From: Mikania micrantha
Lineage: Eukaryota > Streptophyta > Magnoliopsida > Asterales > Asteraceae
DNA length: 64,000 bases
NCBI GenBank assembly: GCA_009363875.1
Contig: CM018694.1
Span: 1,860,001 to 1,924,000 of the forward strand
Direction: 5' to 3'
Positions 1 to 9,589 of this stretch are shown here, one piece after another; position 1 is the first letter of the stretch; every line of letters begins with the position of its first letter. The translations under genes and the position numbers were made by a program. Below the pieces are notes generated by a model that was not told where the DNA came from, did no database searches, and saw nothing but the letters and a program-made list of their open reading frames with translations.

Positions 1-138
1 GAAGTTTAGTTGAATTCAACTAAACAGGCCTGTAGTGTTTATCGCAGTTACTTATCACTGACGATGATGGTTATTGGTTTAAGAATGTATTGGGATTGGA
101 ACTGGGAGTTTGTTAGAGTCTGGTTACTAAACATAGTC

Positions 139-258
139 AAGGACCCATGGACATGGTTTATCGAAATAGCGGTGGGACGGTGGCTAGGGCAGTTGCGACT
201 GACCCTTACATATGCCCTATATATATGCATATTTCGGTCTATCATGGATGTGTCAGTG
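139..258 (+). other. Covarying structured module, LTR copy (A, 5' LTR)
   Basis: Outer arms 152-168 and 230-246 pair over 15 of 17 positions, two of them G-T wobbles. Inside lies the shared core GGTGGGACGGTGG, then an apical hairpin AGGGCAGT / ACTGaCCCT with a TGCG loop and a bulged A, then CATATGCCCTATA. It is flanked by CAAGGAC on the left and TGTCAGTG on the right, as in the leader copies. The copy in the 3' LTR is at 9891-10010. Function unknown; an RNA structure is inferred from compensatory changes between copies. Confidence 0.7.
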
Positions 259-836
259 ACTAGGGTTTAGTGGGTTTTGGTTTGGGAAATGATAATATTA
301 AATTCAATAATGATGGGAATTAAATTACGTGATGTGAGGATTCGGACACTATTTAAACGCGAATATTAATTCAGAAATGTTAACTTAATAAATGTATTCG
401 AGTGGGTGACGATTCACACGAATATAATTATTAAGAATAATATTCTGAAATGACATTCCGTAAACTATAAATCAAATCGAAATACGATACGAGCATCGGA
501 TTCGCAAAGGTGACGATCTTTACGAATACGTACGCAAGTAACGCGTTTCGACGAGATAATTAAATAATATCTAATGATATTAAATTAATAAAGAAAACTA
601 AAAATGTTTATTAGGAATTACAACCTAAATTGAAATGATTTAATTTACCAAATAATTATTTAACACTAATATAATGAAAGCGATTCATGACATAATTTAT
701 TTAAAACTTATTTAATTAAACAAAATTAATTTATTTAAAATGATTTAATCATTTAAAAATGTTATGAAAGATAACCGAGCTCTATTATGTTTATCGCGAT
801 AAAAACGGGACCGAGCACACGGGGAAATAATACGCG

Positions 837-843
837 TATAAGG
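837..843 (+). promoter_or_regulatory. TATA-like box of A LTR
   Basis: TATAAGG is followed by GAAGGAATTTCC and a CT-rich stretch with TCTCTATCTCTAC, typical of a plant transcription start region. The same arrangement occurs at 10589 in the 3' LTR, and at 52607 and 62418 in element L. Start site not mapped. Confidence 0.5.
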
Positions 844-1225
844 AAGGAATTTCCTTCCTTTCTTCCTCATTCACCAACAAGCTCTCTATCTCTACACTCC
901 ATTTTCGTCACCCACAAAGGCTCCAACTTCTCTCTAGCCTAATTTCTCCATTTCTTGACGGAATCACGTGATTTTTGGACCTAAACGACCACGAGATCGA
1001 AGGGAATCAGAATCTACGAAGAAAACTCAAGAAGTGTAGCTGAATCGAGGTAAATCGAATGAATTATTTTCGGGTTTTGCTAGAAAACGTGAGGTGTATA
1101 TGATACTTAACTTTAACCATGATTAGGGTTTTTAGGACTTGTAAATCGCAACAATAATGATAGGTAGAAACCATGAATGTTGTACAAATGCTGGAACTCG
1201 ATGGGGAGTGACGATGGCTTACAGG

Positions 1226-1660
1226 TTCGGTGGACTGGTGTGGGACTCGATGCAGTACAGCCACGAACCAAGGGAGGGTTCGTCTGAGGAAAACTGGTGG
1301 CCGAACCCTAGCCTTCACGAACTCTTTTCCTTCGCTGCAGCCGAACCATTATGGTTTAACAAAGTCTTCAGCCGCCACCAGCGAACCCTAAGGATTTATC
1401 CTCCTCAGCCGAACTCACACCAGCCAGTCACGAACCCTCAGCACCTCACGAGCCTAACGAACCATGGTGCTAAGCGAACCCTTGTACTAGGGACGAACCT
1501 AGGAAGCTTCACGAACCATGCAGCCTTAGCCGAACCCCATGTGATGGCCGAACCATGGTCTGTCCCGAACCTGCTGCAACAAGCGGCGAACCATGGGTGG
1601 CGAACTCTGGACCGAACCCTAGCCACCTTATGAGCCGAACCCAATTTTTTTAAGTAGAAG
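1226..1660 (+). repeat. CGAACC/GGTTCG word cluster in A LTR
   Basis: About 15 copies of CGAACC lie in roughly 430 bp, usually preceded by GC, AG or A and followed by CT or AT, mixed with a few GGTTCG. The copy in the 3' LTR is at 10978-11412. Related clusters occupy 52985-53470 and 62796-63281 in element L. The cluster lies 400-800 bp downstream of the TATA-like box, so it would be in the transcribed leader. The six-base word is the reverse complement of the GGTTCG word that fills Copia elements C and D. Confidence 0.85.
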
Positions 1661-2390
1661 GTTCGCTGCCTTTAGGGGGCTACCGGACTAAAACCCAATT
1701 AAACAAATAGGAATTTGGGTACTTGGAAGCAAACACATATACATACATTATATATAACATGCATGCATGAGCAATTAAGTTTTGCCACCTTTTCGCGATA
1801 AAATGGAGATTTATAATATAAAGATTTCATGATTTAAGTATTTTATGAAAAAGACATGGACAAAATCTTTATTAACATAAATGAGGAGCTACAATCACGT
1901 CAAGGTGGAAATTGAGTTGGTCATGCATGTAGGTTACAAAGTTTCATATAATATGGATTTCATTATGATATGAAGTGCTTAGTGATAATTCTTTAAAATT
2001 CAAATCTAGATTCATAGACCTAAACCATATTGGTCAATAAGAGACGTAAAGCATGTAAGTGAGGGAAGATAATTGCATGAATAAGAGTGACATCTCTTAG
2101 CATATACAACTATGAGAATCATACACAAGAGTGTAAAAAAATGAGAGCTTCCTTATTAGATGATTAATCTAACATGTATAAATCCCAACTATTAATAATC
2201 AATAATGAGATCAAGTGTTACAAACTTAACTTGGACTAAAGAAATTAAGTTCAAGGGACAATAGTAATATAAAGTAAGCACTTATGGATACGAAACACAC
2301 TATAATTACAGATTCTTGAGTTGCTTTGAGTCTACATACGCGAGCGCGCATTATACGAGGACCCGAATTCTAAGGACTTCAGGTGAGTTC

Positions 2391-3175
2391 TCATAACCTC
2401 CCTTTCTTTAAACTGTTTTAGTTTTAAAACTCGGAGGTGAAACATGTATACCGGTTTAAATATTATTTTGATAACACAAGGATAATACCTGTTTATCATT
2501 ATGATATTCACTATTATGAATTATCATTATTACGGATTATCACTGATTATTATAAATCCGTGTAAACATTGTTATTGTCTTCGGTTAATAACAAAGATTA
2601 CATGTATTGTCTCATGCTCCGAGAAATCATTACTTTTAACTTCGGTTATTTGTTTTGATTTCATGTATTGTCACGTGGAGGGTTTCCACATCCGTGAAGT
2701 ATTGCCTTTGACTTCGGTCGATTGCTTTGACTTCATGAATTGTCACGTGGTTAGCGACCACTCCATGATTCATGTATTTAACTTATGTTAATTACATAAT
2801 GATCATGTATAGTCACGAACATTGGGTGAGAATATGATTGATTGAGTTTGGTTGATTTGTTGTGGATTGATTTTCTATGTTTGACTAGGATTAATTGTGA
2901 TTGATTATGAACGATTGGTTATGTGATTTTGTGATTGTATATGTGTATGATTATTGAATTGGTGGATGTGATCGGATTATCTCATACAGGTATTCATATG
3001 GATTTTCTCAAGAAGATCATAAGTTTTAAACTCGTTTTAAACAAAACATTTTATAAAACCCTTTTTAAGCATAAACTTTCAATTCATTTTATTAAAACAT
3101 TTTTAAATATAAAAACTTATGATTACTCACCAACTACTTTTGTAGTTGACACTTGTTTTCTTACATGTTTCAGGT
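2391..3175 (+). promoter_or_regulatory. Donor-like AGGTGAGT and downstream complementary ACTCACC box in A LTR
   Basis: AGGTGAGTTC (2391-2400) is a near-perfect plant 5' splice site. ACTCACC (3125-3131) is complementary to its GGTGAGT. The box runs straight into a hairpin CAACTAC / GTAGTTG (3131-3137 with 3142-3148), then TTGAC, then a T-rich run and CAG|GT at 3171-3175. The same order occurs in B, F, L and, on the minus strand, G and H. It could be a 5'-UTR intron or a donor masked by internal pairing; I cannot decide from sequence. Confidence 0.5.
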
Positions 3176-3464
3176 GATGGGGACAAGTAGGAATGAAGAG
3201 AGTATCTCTTCTATTTTGGACATCATCATATAGGATCTTGGACTTAGTTAATTAACTAAATTTCTGGCGATTAGAGTTTAGTTAGTTTAACTAATTCTTT
3301 TGTGTAACTGATGTATTTGATTCATGATGAACATGATTTTTGTGTAATTATTTTGGTTGATTTAAATGATATATGATGATTGAATTAGATGCCCATGAGC
3401 TTTTGAACAATCTACACATCCTTCGTGGCATCCCGATGATTCCGCCGTCGGTCGGGGTGTTACA

Positions 3465-3482
3465 GATTGGTATCAGAGCCTG
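3465..3482 (+). other. Primer binding site of A
   Basis: TGGTATCAGAGC at 3468-3479 starts three bases after the LTR end and matches the 3' end of plant initiator tRNA-Met. It marks the start of minus-strand DNA synthesis. Confidence 0.93.
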
Positions 3483-3688
3483 GGTTATAGGGAATTAGGT
3501 TACTAGAAATGGTGGACCTAGTCTACAACCGTAGGATACCCTGGTATGAATAAATTCATACACTAGTTAGTATATTCAGGATTTCATGCTTATGTGTTTA
3601 TTACATGTTAATTGAACTCCTGTTATACATCTGATATATATATACTGCTTATTAATTTCTTGCTTACGTGTGCCCTAATGATTCGATA

Positions 3689-3806
3689 AGGACATGCACG
3701 TGGTGTATCGTAAAGGTGGTGGGACGTTGGCTAGGGCAGTTGCGACTGACCCTTACATATGCCCTATATATATACCATTTACGGTACATTAGGTGGATGT
3801 CAGTAT
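3689..3806 (+). other. Structured module, leader copy 1 (A)
   Basis: Arms 3701-3714 and 3778-3791 pair at all 14 positions, three of them wobbles. The flanks AAGGACAT and GATGTCAG add a short outer stem (GACAT with ATGTC). The apical hairpin is AGGGCAGT / ACTGaCCCT with a TGCG loop. The counterpart in element L is 55371-55489. Confidence 0.7.
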
Positions 3807-3911
3807 TGAAGAATGTGGGAACTACCCGTTTGGGAAATTCTTTGCTTAGGAACTTAATTGTTTATGAATTGCTTGCCTTAGGAATTATTTGTTTGATCTA
3901 TAAACTCCAGA

Positions 3912-4034
3912 CAAGGACACACTCGTGGTATACTACAAAGGTGGTGGGACGGTGGCGGGGGCAGTTGCGACTGACCCCTACATATGCCCTATACATATAC
4001 CATTTGTAGTATATTGGGGGTCTGTCAGTGTCAG
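3912..4034 (+). other. Structured module, leader copy 2 (A)
   Basis: Arms 3926-3939 and 4003-4016 pair at all 14 positions, yet the stem sequence (TATACTACAAA / TTTGTAGTATA) differs from copy 1 (TGTATCGTAAA / TTTACGGTACA). In the apical stem, AGGG/CCCT of copy 1 becomes GGGG/CCCC, a paired change. The flanks AAGGACA and TGTCAGTG pair as GACA/TGTC. The counterpart in L is 55595-55715; there one outer G-T pair has become G-C. Confidence 0.7.
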
Positions 4035-4224
4035 GAACTTAGGATATTGTTAGGACCTTACTAGGAGTGGTTGAGAGGATATGATTGTGGACTGTTGATG
4101 ATATGTTTAATGGATTGACTCTTGAATGATTATACTTAATGAATATTATAAATTCACTTATGAAATACACAGATTGGACACGTAGGATGCATAGGATTAA
4201 CAAATGATATGAGCGATTAGTGAT

Positions 4225-4540
4225 ATGATAAGGATTTGGGTGATGATATAGACACTTGAGATAATATAAATGCCTAGTGATGATACTAACACTTAGTGAT
4301 GGTATGGACACTTGACAAGAATCAACTATAGGGAGGATATGAACACTTAGTGACAATAAGAGCACTTTGTGATGATATGAACCCTTAATGATGATTATTG
4401 ACATTGGGATTGATATGGATTTTAGTGAACTTAGACAATTGGGGGAAACTTAATGTCAGGTGAACTTAGACATTAGGTGAACTTAGAAATAGGCAAGCCT
4501 ACATGACACGTGAACTTAGACATTAGGCAAACCTAATTGT
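4225..4540 (+). repeat. Degenerate short direct repeats in A leader
   Basis: From 4225 to about 4405 a loose unit of roughly 25-30 bp built on GATGATATGAACACTTAGT recurs six or more times. From 4430 to 4535, GTGAACTTAGACATTAGG recurs three to four times. The same region is kept in element L (about 55900-56215). There is no open frame consistent between the two elements. Confidence 0.6.
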
Positions 4541-4642
4541 CCAAGGGAACTAGAGATCACTTCACTCAAAATTATCCTACCAGGGATAAGGTTTGTGAAG
4601 TGAGGTTTATGGTGAAATGCATGACACACTCTACACACCAGC

Positions 4643-4765
4643 AAGGGCATAATCGTGGTGCAATGGAACGGTGGTGGGACGGTGTAGGGGAGATTGCGAT
4701 CTACCTCTGCATATGCCCTATATATAAGCTTGTTGCATTGCATTGGGAGGTTGTCAGTGTTAGTA
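4643..4765 (+). other. Structured module, leader copy 3 (A)
   Basis: Arms 4656-4669 and 4732-4745 pair at 13 of 14 positions with a third stem sequence (TGCAATGGAAC / GTTGCATTGCA). The apical hairpin is AGGGGAGAT / ATCTaCCTCT with the same TGCG loop and the same bulged A, so both sides of this stem also changed together. Here the conserved CATATG is extended to the palindrome GCATATGC. The counterpart in L is 56318-56440. Confidence 0.7.
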
Positions 4766-4995
4766 TAGAGTGAGGAATGTATAGGACCTAGGGAATAGTT
4801 AGTTAACACTAGTTATGACCAACTAGGACACATAGTAGAGTAATAGGGAATTATGCACATTCTGAGTTTAATGACAGATAGGAGATAAATATAGTTCCTA
4901 TGTGTAATCCTAATTGTCTAATGAACTCATTTAAGCATTGTTTGTATGACTTACGTTGTAAACGGTAGTAACATGTTTCTATTTCCTTCAGAAAC

Positions 4996-7900
4996 ATGCC
5001 GCCTCGCCGTCACAACGGAGATGATACGAACGCTGAGGATGCTAACGGTAATGCCAACCCTGGCATGCAAGAGTTAGCTAACCTCATCACTGGGTTGGTG
5101 AACCAGTTGACCCAGGCCAACCAAAACATCAACCAGAATCGAGGTGGTGCAAATCAGACAACTTGCACATTCAAACACTTCAATTCCTGCAACCCCCTGA
5201 AATTCACGGGTGCTGAATCGGCCACTGGTCTGCTGCAGTGGTTCGAGAGTATGGAGAACACCTTCATCAACAGCGAATGTCCCGAGAATCTGAAAGTTCG
5301 CTATGCCACCAGTGTTTTCCAAAAGAGAGCATTGACTTGGTGGAATGGGGAAAAACGAACTAGGGGAGTGGATGCTGCCTTAGCACTGACATGGACAGAG
5401 GTCAAGAATCTGATGACCACTGAATTCTGTCCTAGAAGCGAGATGAGGAAACTGGAGACTGAGTTCTGGGAACTCAAACAAGATAGTGGCGAGAATGTCA
5501 TCTACAATACTCAGTTTCATGAGTATAGTTTACTGGTGCCTCATATGGTAACACCCTTGGATAGGGCGATTGAGAAATATATCGGCGGGCTGCCGGTACA
5601 GATTCAGGATACGGTCTACGGGAGTAATCCCAAAACACTGGAGGCTGCTATCCGTCTATCTGCAACTCTTACTGATAACCACGTGAAGAATGGAACGCTC
5701 ACTAGGAAAGGATACAAGAAGACTGACACCAAGACTACTGCAAAGGAAGTCAAAGCTGAAGTCAAGTCTGAAGCTGCTAGCTTGTCCAAGAGCAGCAACA
5801 AAAAGAGAAAGAATAGGAACTTCATGGTAATTGTACCTGCTGCGAAGTCTGCGCAACAATCATCAAACAATTCTGCTGCAAGAAATTACACTGGGAACAC
5901 TCCCCAATGTAACACTTGCAGATATCATCATGCCCCTAACTTGCCGTGTCGCGTCTGCAACAACTGTGGCAAGTTTGGGCACTATGCTAATGTTTGTCGG
6001 AGTGCACCGCAAGCACAAAGGATGCAACAAGCACCGCTTGCACTGCCAGCTCCTCATGCACAACCTATTCCAGCTGTACCTATTCGCCAGGTACCTCAAG
6101 CACAGGCAAGAGCCTGTTATGAATGTGGTGAAGTGGGTCACTTCAGGAATCAATGCCCAAAGTTGACCGGGAATAATCAAAGGGTGGCAAGAGGCCGGGC
6201 TTTTCAACTGAATGCTCCAGCTGCTCAAGCCAACCAGGATGTGGTCAACGGTACATTTCTGATCAACAACTCTTATGCATCTGTCTTATTTGATTCTGGT
6301 GCCGATAGGAGTTTCGTTTCATATGATTTTGAATGCTTGCTTGGTAGAACACGTACATACTTAGATAAACCGTTCAATGTGGAGGTGGCTGACGGAAACA
6401 CTATTGATATTGACACTATTATCGTTGGATGTACGGTGAACTTAAATGATCACGTTTTCCCAATTGATCTCATACCTATGCATCTTGGTAGCTTTGATGT
6501 TATCATAGGCATGGATTGGTTAGCCACCCACAGAGCGGAGATTATTTGTCATGAGAAATACATTCGTATTCCTTTAACTTCGGGTGAAACTTTGAGAATA
6601 TTTGGAGAAACTGCTAGTAAAGGTCTTAAGCTGATGTCTTGCACTAAAGCACATAAGTACCTTAGGAAGAAATGTATAGCTTTCTTAGCACACATTGTGG
6701 AGAAGAAAGAGAAAGAAAAGCGAATTGAAGATGTTCCGGTGATACGAGATTTTCCAGAAGTCTTTCCAGACGATTTGCCGGGTCTTCCACCAGAACGTCA
6801 AGTTGAGTTCCGAATCGACTTAGTACCTGGTGCGAACCCAGTCGCCAAAGCTCCCTACAGACTTGCGCCTTCGGAGTTGCAAGAATTGGCGAGCCAGCTG
6901 CAAGAACTTACCGATAAAGGATTCATTCGCCCGAGCCATTCGCCATGGGGTGCACCGGTCCTGTTTGTCAAGAAGAAGGACGGGTCATTCCGAATGTGCA
7001 TCGATTACCGCGAATTGAACAAACTCACAATTAAGAATCGATATCCACTGCCGCGTATCGATGATCTATTCGATCAGCTTCAGGGCTCGGCATGGTTTTC
7101 AAAGATCGATCTTAGGTCTGGGTATCATCAGCTTCGCGTACATGATGATGATATTCCCAAGACTGCTTTCAGAACAAGATATGGCCATTATGAATTTCTG
7201 GTAATGCCTTTCGGCCTTACTAATGCACCTGCGGTTTTCATGGACCTCATGAACCGTGTTTGCAGGCCATACTTGGATAAATTTGTGATAGTATTCATTG
7301 ATGATATTTTGATCTACTCAAAGACCAAGGAAGAACACGAGAAACACCTTAAGTTGGTTTTGGAGATTCTAAGAGAAGAGCGACTGTATGCCAAATTCTC
7401 TAAATGTGAATTTTGGCTTAAGGAAGTTCAATTCTTGGGGCACATAGTCAACGAATACGGTGTTCACGTGGATCCTGCAAAGATTGATGCTGTGAAGAAT
7501 TGGAGTACACCGAAGACACCGACGGAGATTCGATCGTTTCTTGGACTTGCAGGTTACTATCGACGGTTCATATCGAACTTCTCCAGGATTGCTGTCCCTC
7601 TCACAGCTTTGACTCAAAAGAATAGGCCATACGAGTGGGGACCAAAGTAAGAAGAGGCATTTCAGACTCTGAAGCAGAAACTTTGTGATGCTCCTGTCTT
7701 GACACTGCCTGATGGAAATGATGATTTTGTAGTTTATTGTGATGCATCCAACCTAGGTCTCGGTTGTGTTCTCATGCAACGGGGAAAGGTCGTGGCTTAT
7801 GCATCAAGACAATTGAAAATTCATGAGAAGAACTACACTACGCATGACTTGGAACTTGGTGCAGTCGTGTTTGCTTTGAAGATATGGAGACATTATCTTT

Positions 7901-9555
7901 ATGGCACGAAGTGTGTAGTCTTTACTGATCATAAAAGCTTGCAACATATTCTGAATCAGAAAGAGCTCAATATGAGACAACGGAGATGGGTTGAACTGTT
8001 GAACGATTATGACTGTGAAATCCGCTACCATCCTGGTAAAGCGAATGTAGTAGCAGATGCGCTTAGCCGCAAAAGTCAAGTTCAGATCCATAGTGTCCGA
8101 GTGCACACTAACCTCCGTAATGATGTTCTCACAGCCCAACAACACTCATTAGCTCAAGATAATTTGAAGAATGAGATGTCTTGCGGGGCTGAAATCTTAT
8201 TGGAAACTAAGGATGACGGTTTGATGTATTACTTGAATCGGTTGTGGATACCGAACAGGGGTGATCTCAGGATGGTGATTATGAATGAAGCTCATAAGTC
8301 TCGTTACTCAATCCATCCAGGTTCTGATAAGATGTATCAAGACCTTAGGGGCTTGTACTGGTGGCCTGGAATGAAGAAGGATATTGCTGAGTATGTGTCA
8401 AAGTGCCTTAACTGTGCCAAGGTCAAGGCAGAACATCAGCGGCCTTCGGGATTGTTACTACAACCAGAGATACCGATGTGGAAGTGGGAGAATATCTCCA
8501 TGGATTTCATTACTAAGCTGCCACGTACCACGAACGGTAAAGATAGTATCTGGGTGATCGTTGACAGATTGACCAAGTCGGCTCATTTCTTACCGATACG
8601 CGAAACTTACCCGGTGCGGAAGTTAGCTCGTATCTACATTGATGAGATCATTAGCCGACATGGTATTCCCTTAAGCATAATATCGGACCGTGATGCTCGT
8701 TTCACGGCACGGTTTTGGGAATCACTTCATGAAGCTTTTGGAACAAGATTGGATCTTAGCACTGCTTATCATCCTCAAACGGATGGTCAAACGGAGCGAA
8801 CGATTCAAACATTAGAAGACATGTTGAGAGCTTGTGTCATCGACTTCGGTGGCAACTGGGATAGCCATTTACCATTGGTTGAGTTCTCGTATAACAATAG
8901 TTATCACGCGAGCATTGGTATGGCGCCGTTCGAAGCTCTTTATGGCAGGAAATGTCGGTCACCTATTTGTTGGACCGAGGTCGGCGACTCGTAGATTACT
9001 GGTCCTGAGATTATTCAGGAAACGACTGACAAGATCCGCCAGATCCGTGACAATCTGTTAGCTGCTCGCAGTCGACAGAAAAGCTACGCGGATAAACGAA
9101 GAAAACCTTTGGAGTTTGAAGTGGGAGATATGGTATTGCTTAAAGTGTCGCCTTGGAAGGGCGTTGTTCGATTCGGAAAGAAGGGGAAGCTTGCTCCACG
9201 TTATGTTGGCCCTTTTAAGATCCTTGAACGGATCGGGAAGGTTGCGTACAAATTGGAACTTCCTCCTGAACTAAGTAATGTGCATCCAACGTTTCACGTG
9301 TCCAATCTAAGGAAGTGCTTAGCTGATCAGGATCTTCAGGTACCACTCGATGACATCCGCATCGATGATACCATGCACTTTGTTGAAAAACCAGTGGAGA
9401 TAATGGATCGGGAGATTAAACAGCTCAAACGCAGTAGAATTCCAATTGTCAAAGTACGTTGGGAATCGAAGCGGGGTCCAGAATTCACATGGGAGCGAGA
9501 AGATCAGATGAAGCTTAAGTACCCACATTTATTTACTACGGTCACTCCAAGTTGA
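4996..9555 (+). pseudogene. gag-pol of element A, one frame with two nonsense codons
   Basis: This would be a polyprotein of about 1520 codons. The start is the ATG of the MPPRRHN sequence, shared with element L. Gag fills residues 1 to about 420, with CCHC zinc knuckles at about 321 and 374. Protease has DSGA at about 433 and a GMDWL motif. Reverse transcriptase has FIDD at about 767. RNase H has a YCDAS motif soon after 905. Integrase has an H-H-C-C finger near 1100, then D 1190, D 1231 and E 1267 with 35 residues between the last two. A GPF motif follows, and a chromodomain from about 1460 to the end. TAA at 7648-7650 falls at the RT/RNase H junction and TAG at 8992-8994 at the end of the integrase core. 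Element L has CAA and CAG there, so both are C-to-T changes. As it stands it is not a source of full polyprotein. Confidence 0.95.
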
Positions 9556-9589
9556 ATTTCGGGACGAAATTCCTTTAACTAGGGGAGAC
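9556..9589 (+). other. Polypurine tract of A
   Basis: AGGGGAGAC directly precedes the 3' LTR (TGTAACA), and the short palindromic ATTTCGGGACGAAAT sits just upstream. The same palindrome precedes the 3' LTRs of B and L. Primes plus-strand DNA synthesis in this class of element. Confidence 0.85.

Larger units (their letters stand above)
1..3464 (+). repeat. 5' LTR of element A (5'-truncated by window edge)
   Basis: Matches 9753-13216 base for base apart from about four substitutions. It ends TGTTACA just before the primer binding site. It contains a structured module (139-258), a palindrome TTTATCGCGATAAA near 790, a TATA-like TATAAGG (837-843) followed by a CT-rich leader, a G-box palindrome AATCACGTGATT near 963, a CGAACC word cluster (1226-1660), a donor-like AGGTGAGTTC (2391-2400) and a downstream ACTCACC/hairpin/CAGGT box (3125-3175). 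The open frame through 1157-1633 is the stop-poor CGAACC cluster and is not called as a gene. Confidence 0.95.

Noticed and set aside
1157..1633. 158-codon open frame in the A LTR (also 10909-11385)
   Set aside because: It spans the CGAACC cluster, whose words contain no stops. The L LTR has a different, shorter frame there, so the protein is not conserved.
2501..2791. 96-codon frame in the A LTR
   Set aside because: AT-rich, disrupted in L, no recognisable domain.
3668..4009. 113-codon frame covering two leader modules
   Set aside because: The frame breaks in element L (70 codons), while the stems are conserved. RNA structure explains the conservation better than protein.
3689..4765. Hammerhead or other known small ribozyme in the modules
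   Set aside because: I find no CUGANGA / GAAA hammerhead core, and I could not fit a twister or HDV-like layout. Left as an unknown structure.
5074..5322. Minus-strand frames inside gag-pol of A (and the equivalents in L and D)
   Set aside because: They lie opposite well-conserved coding frames and have no domain of their own.
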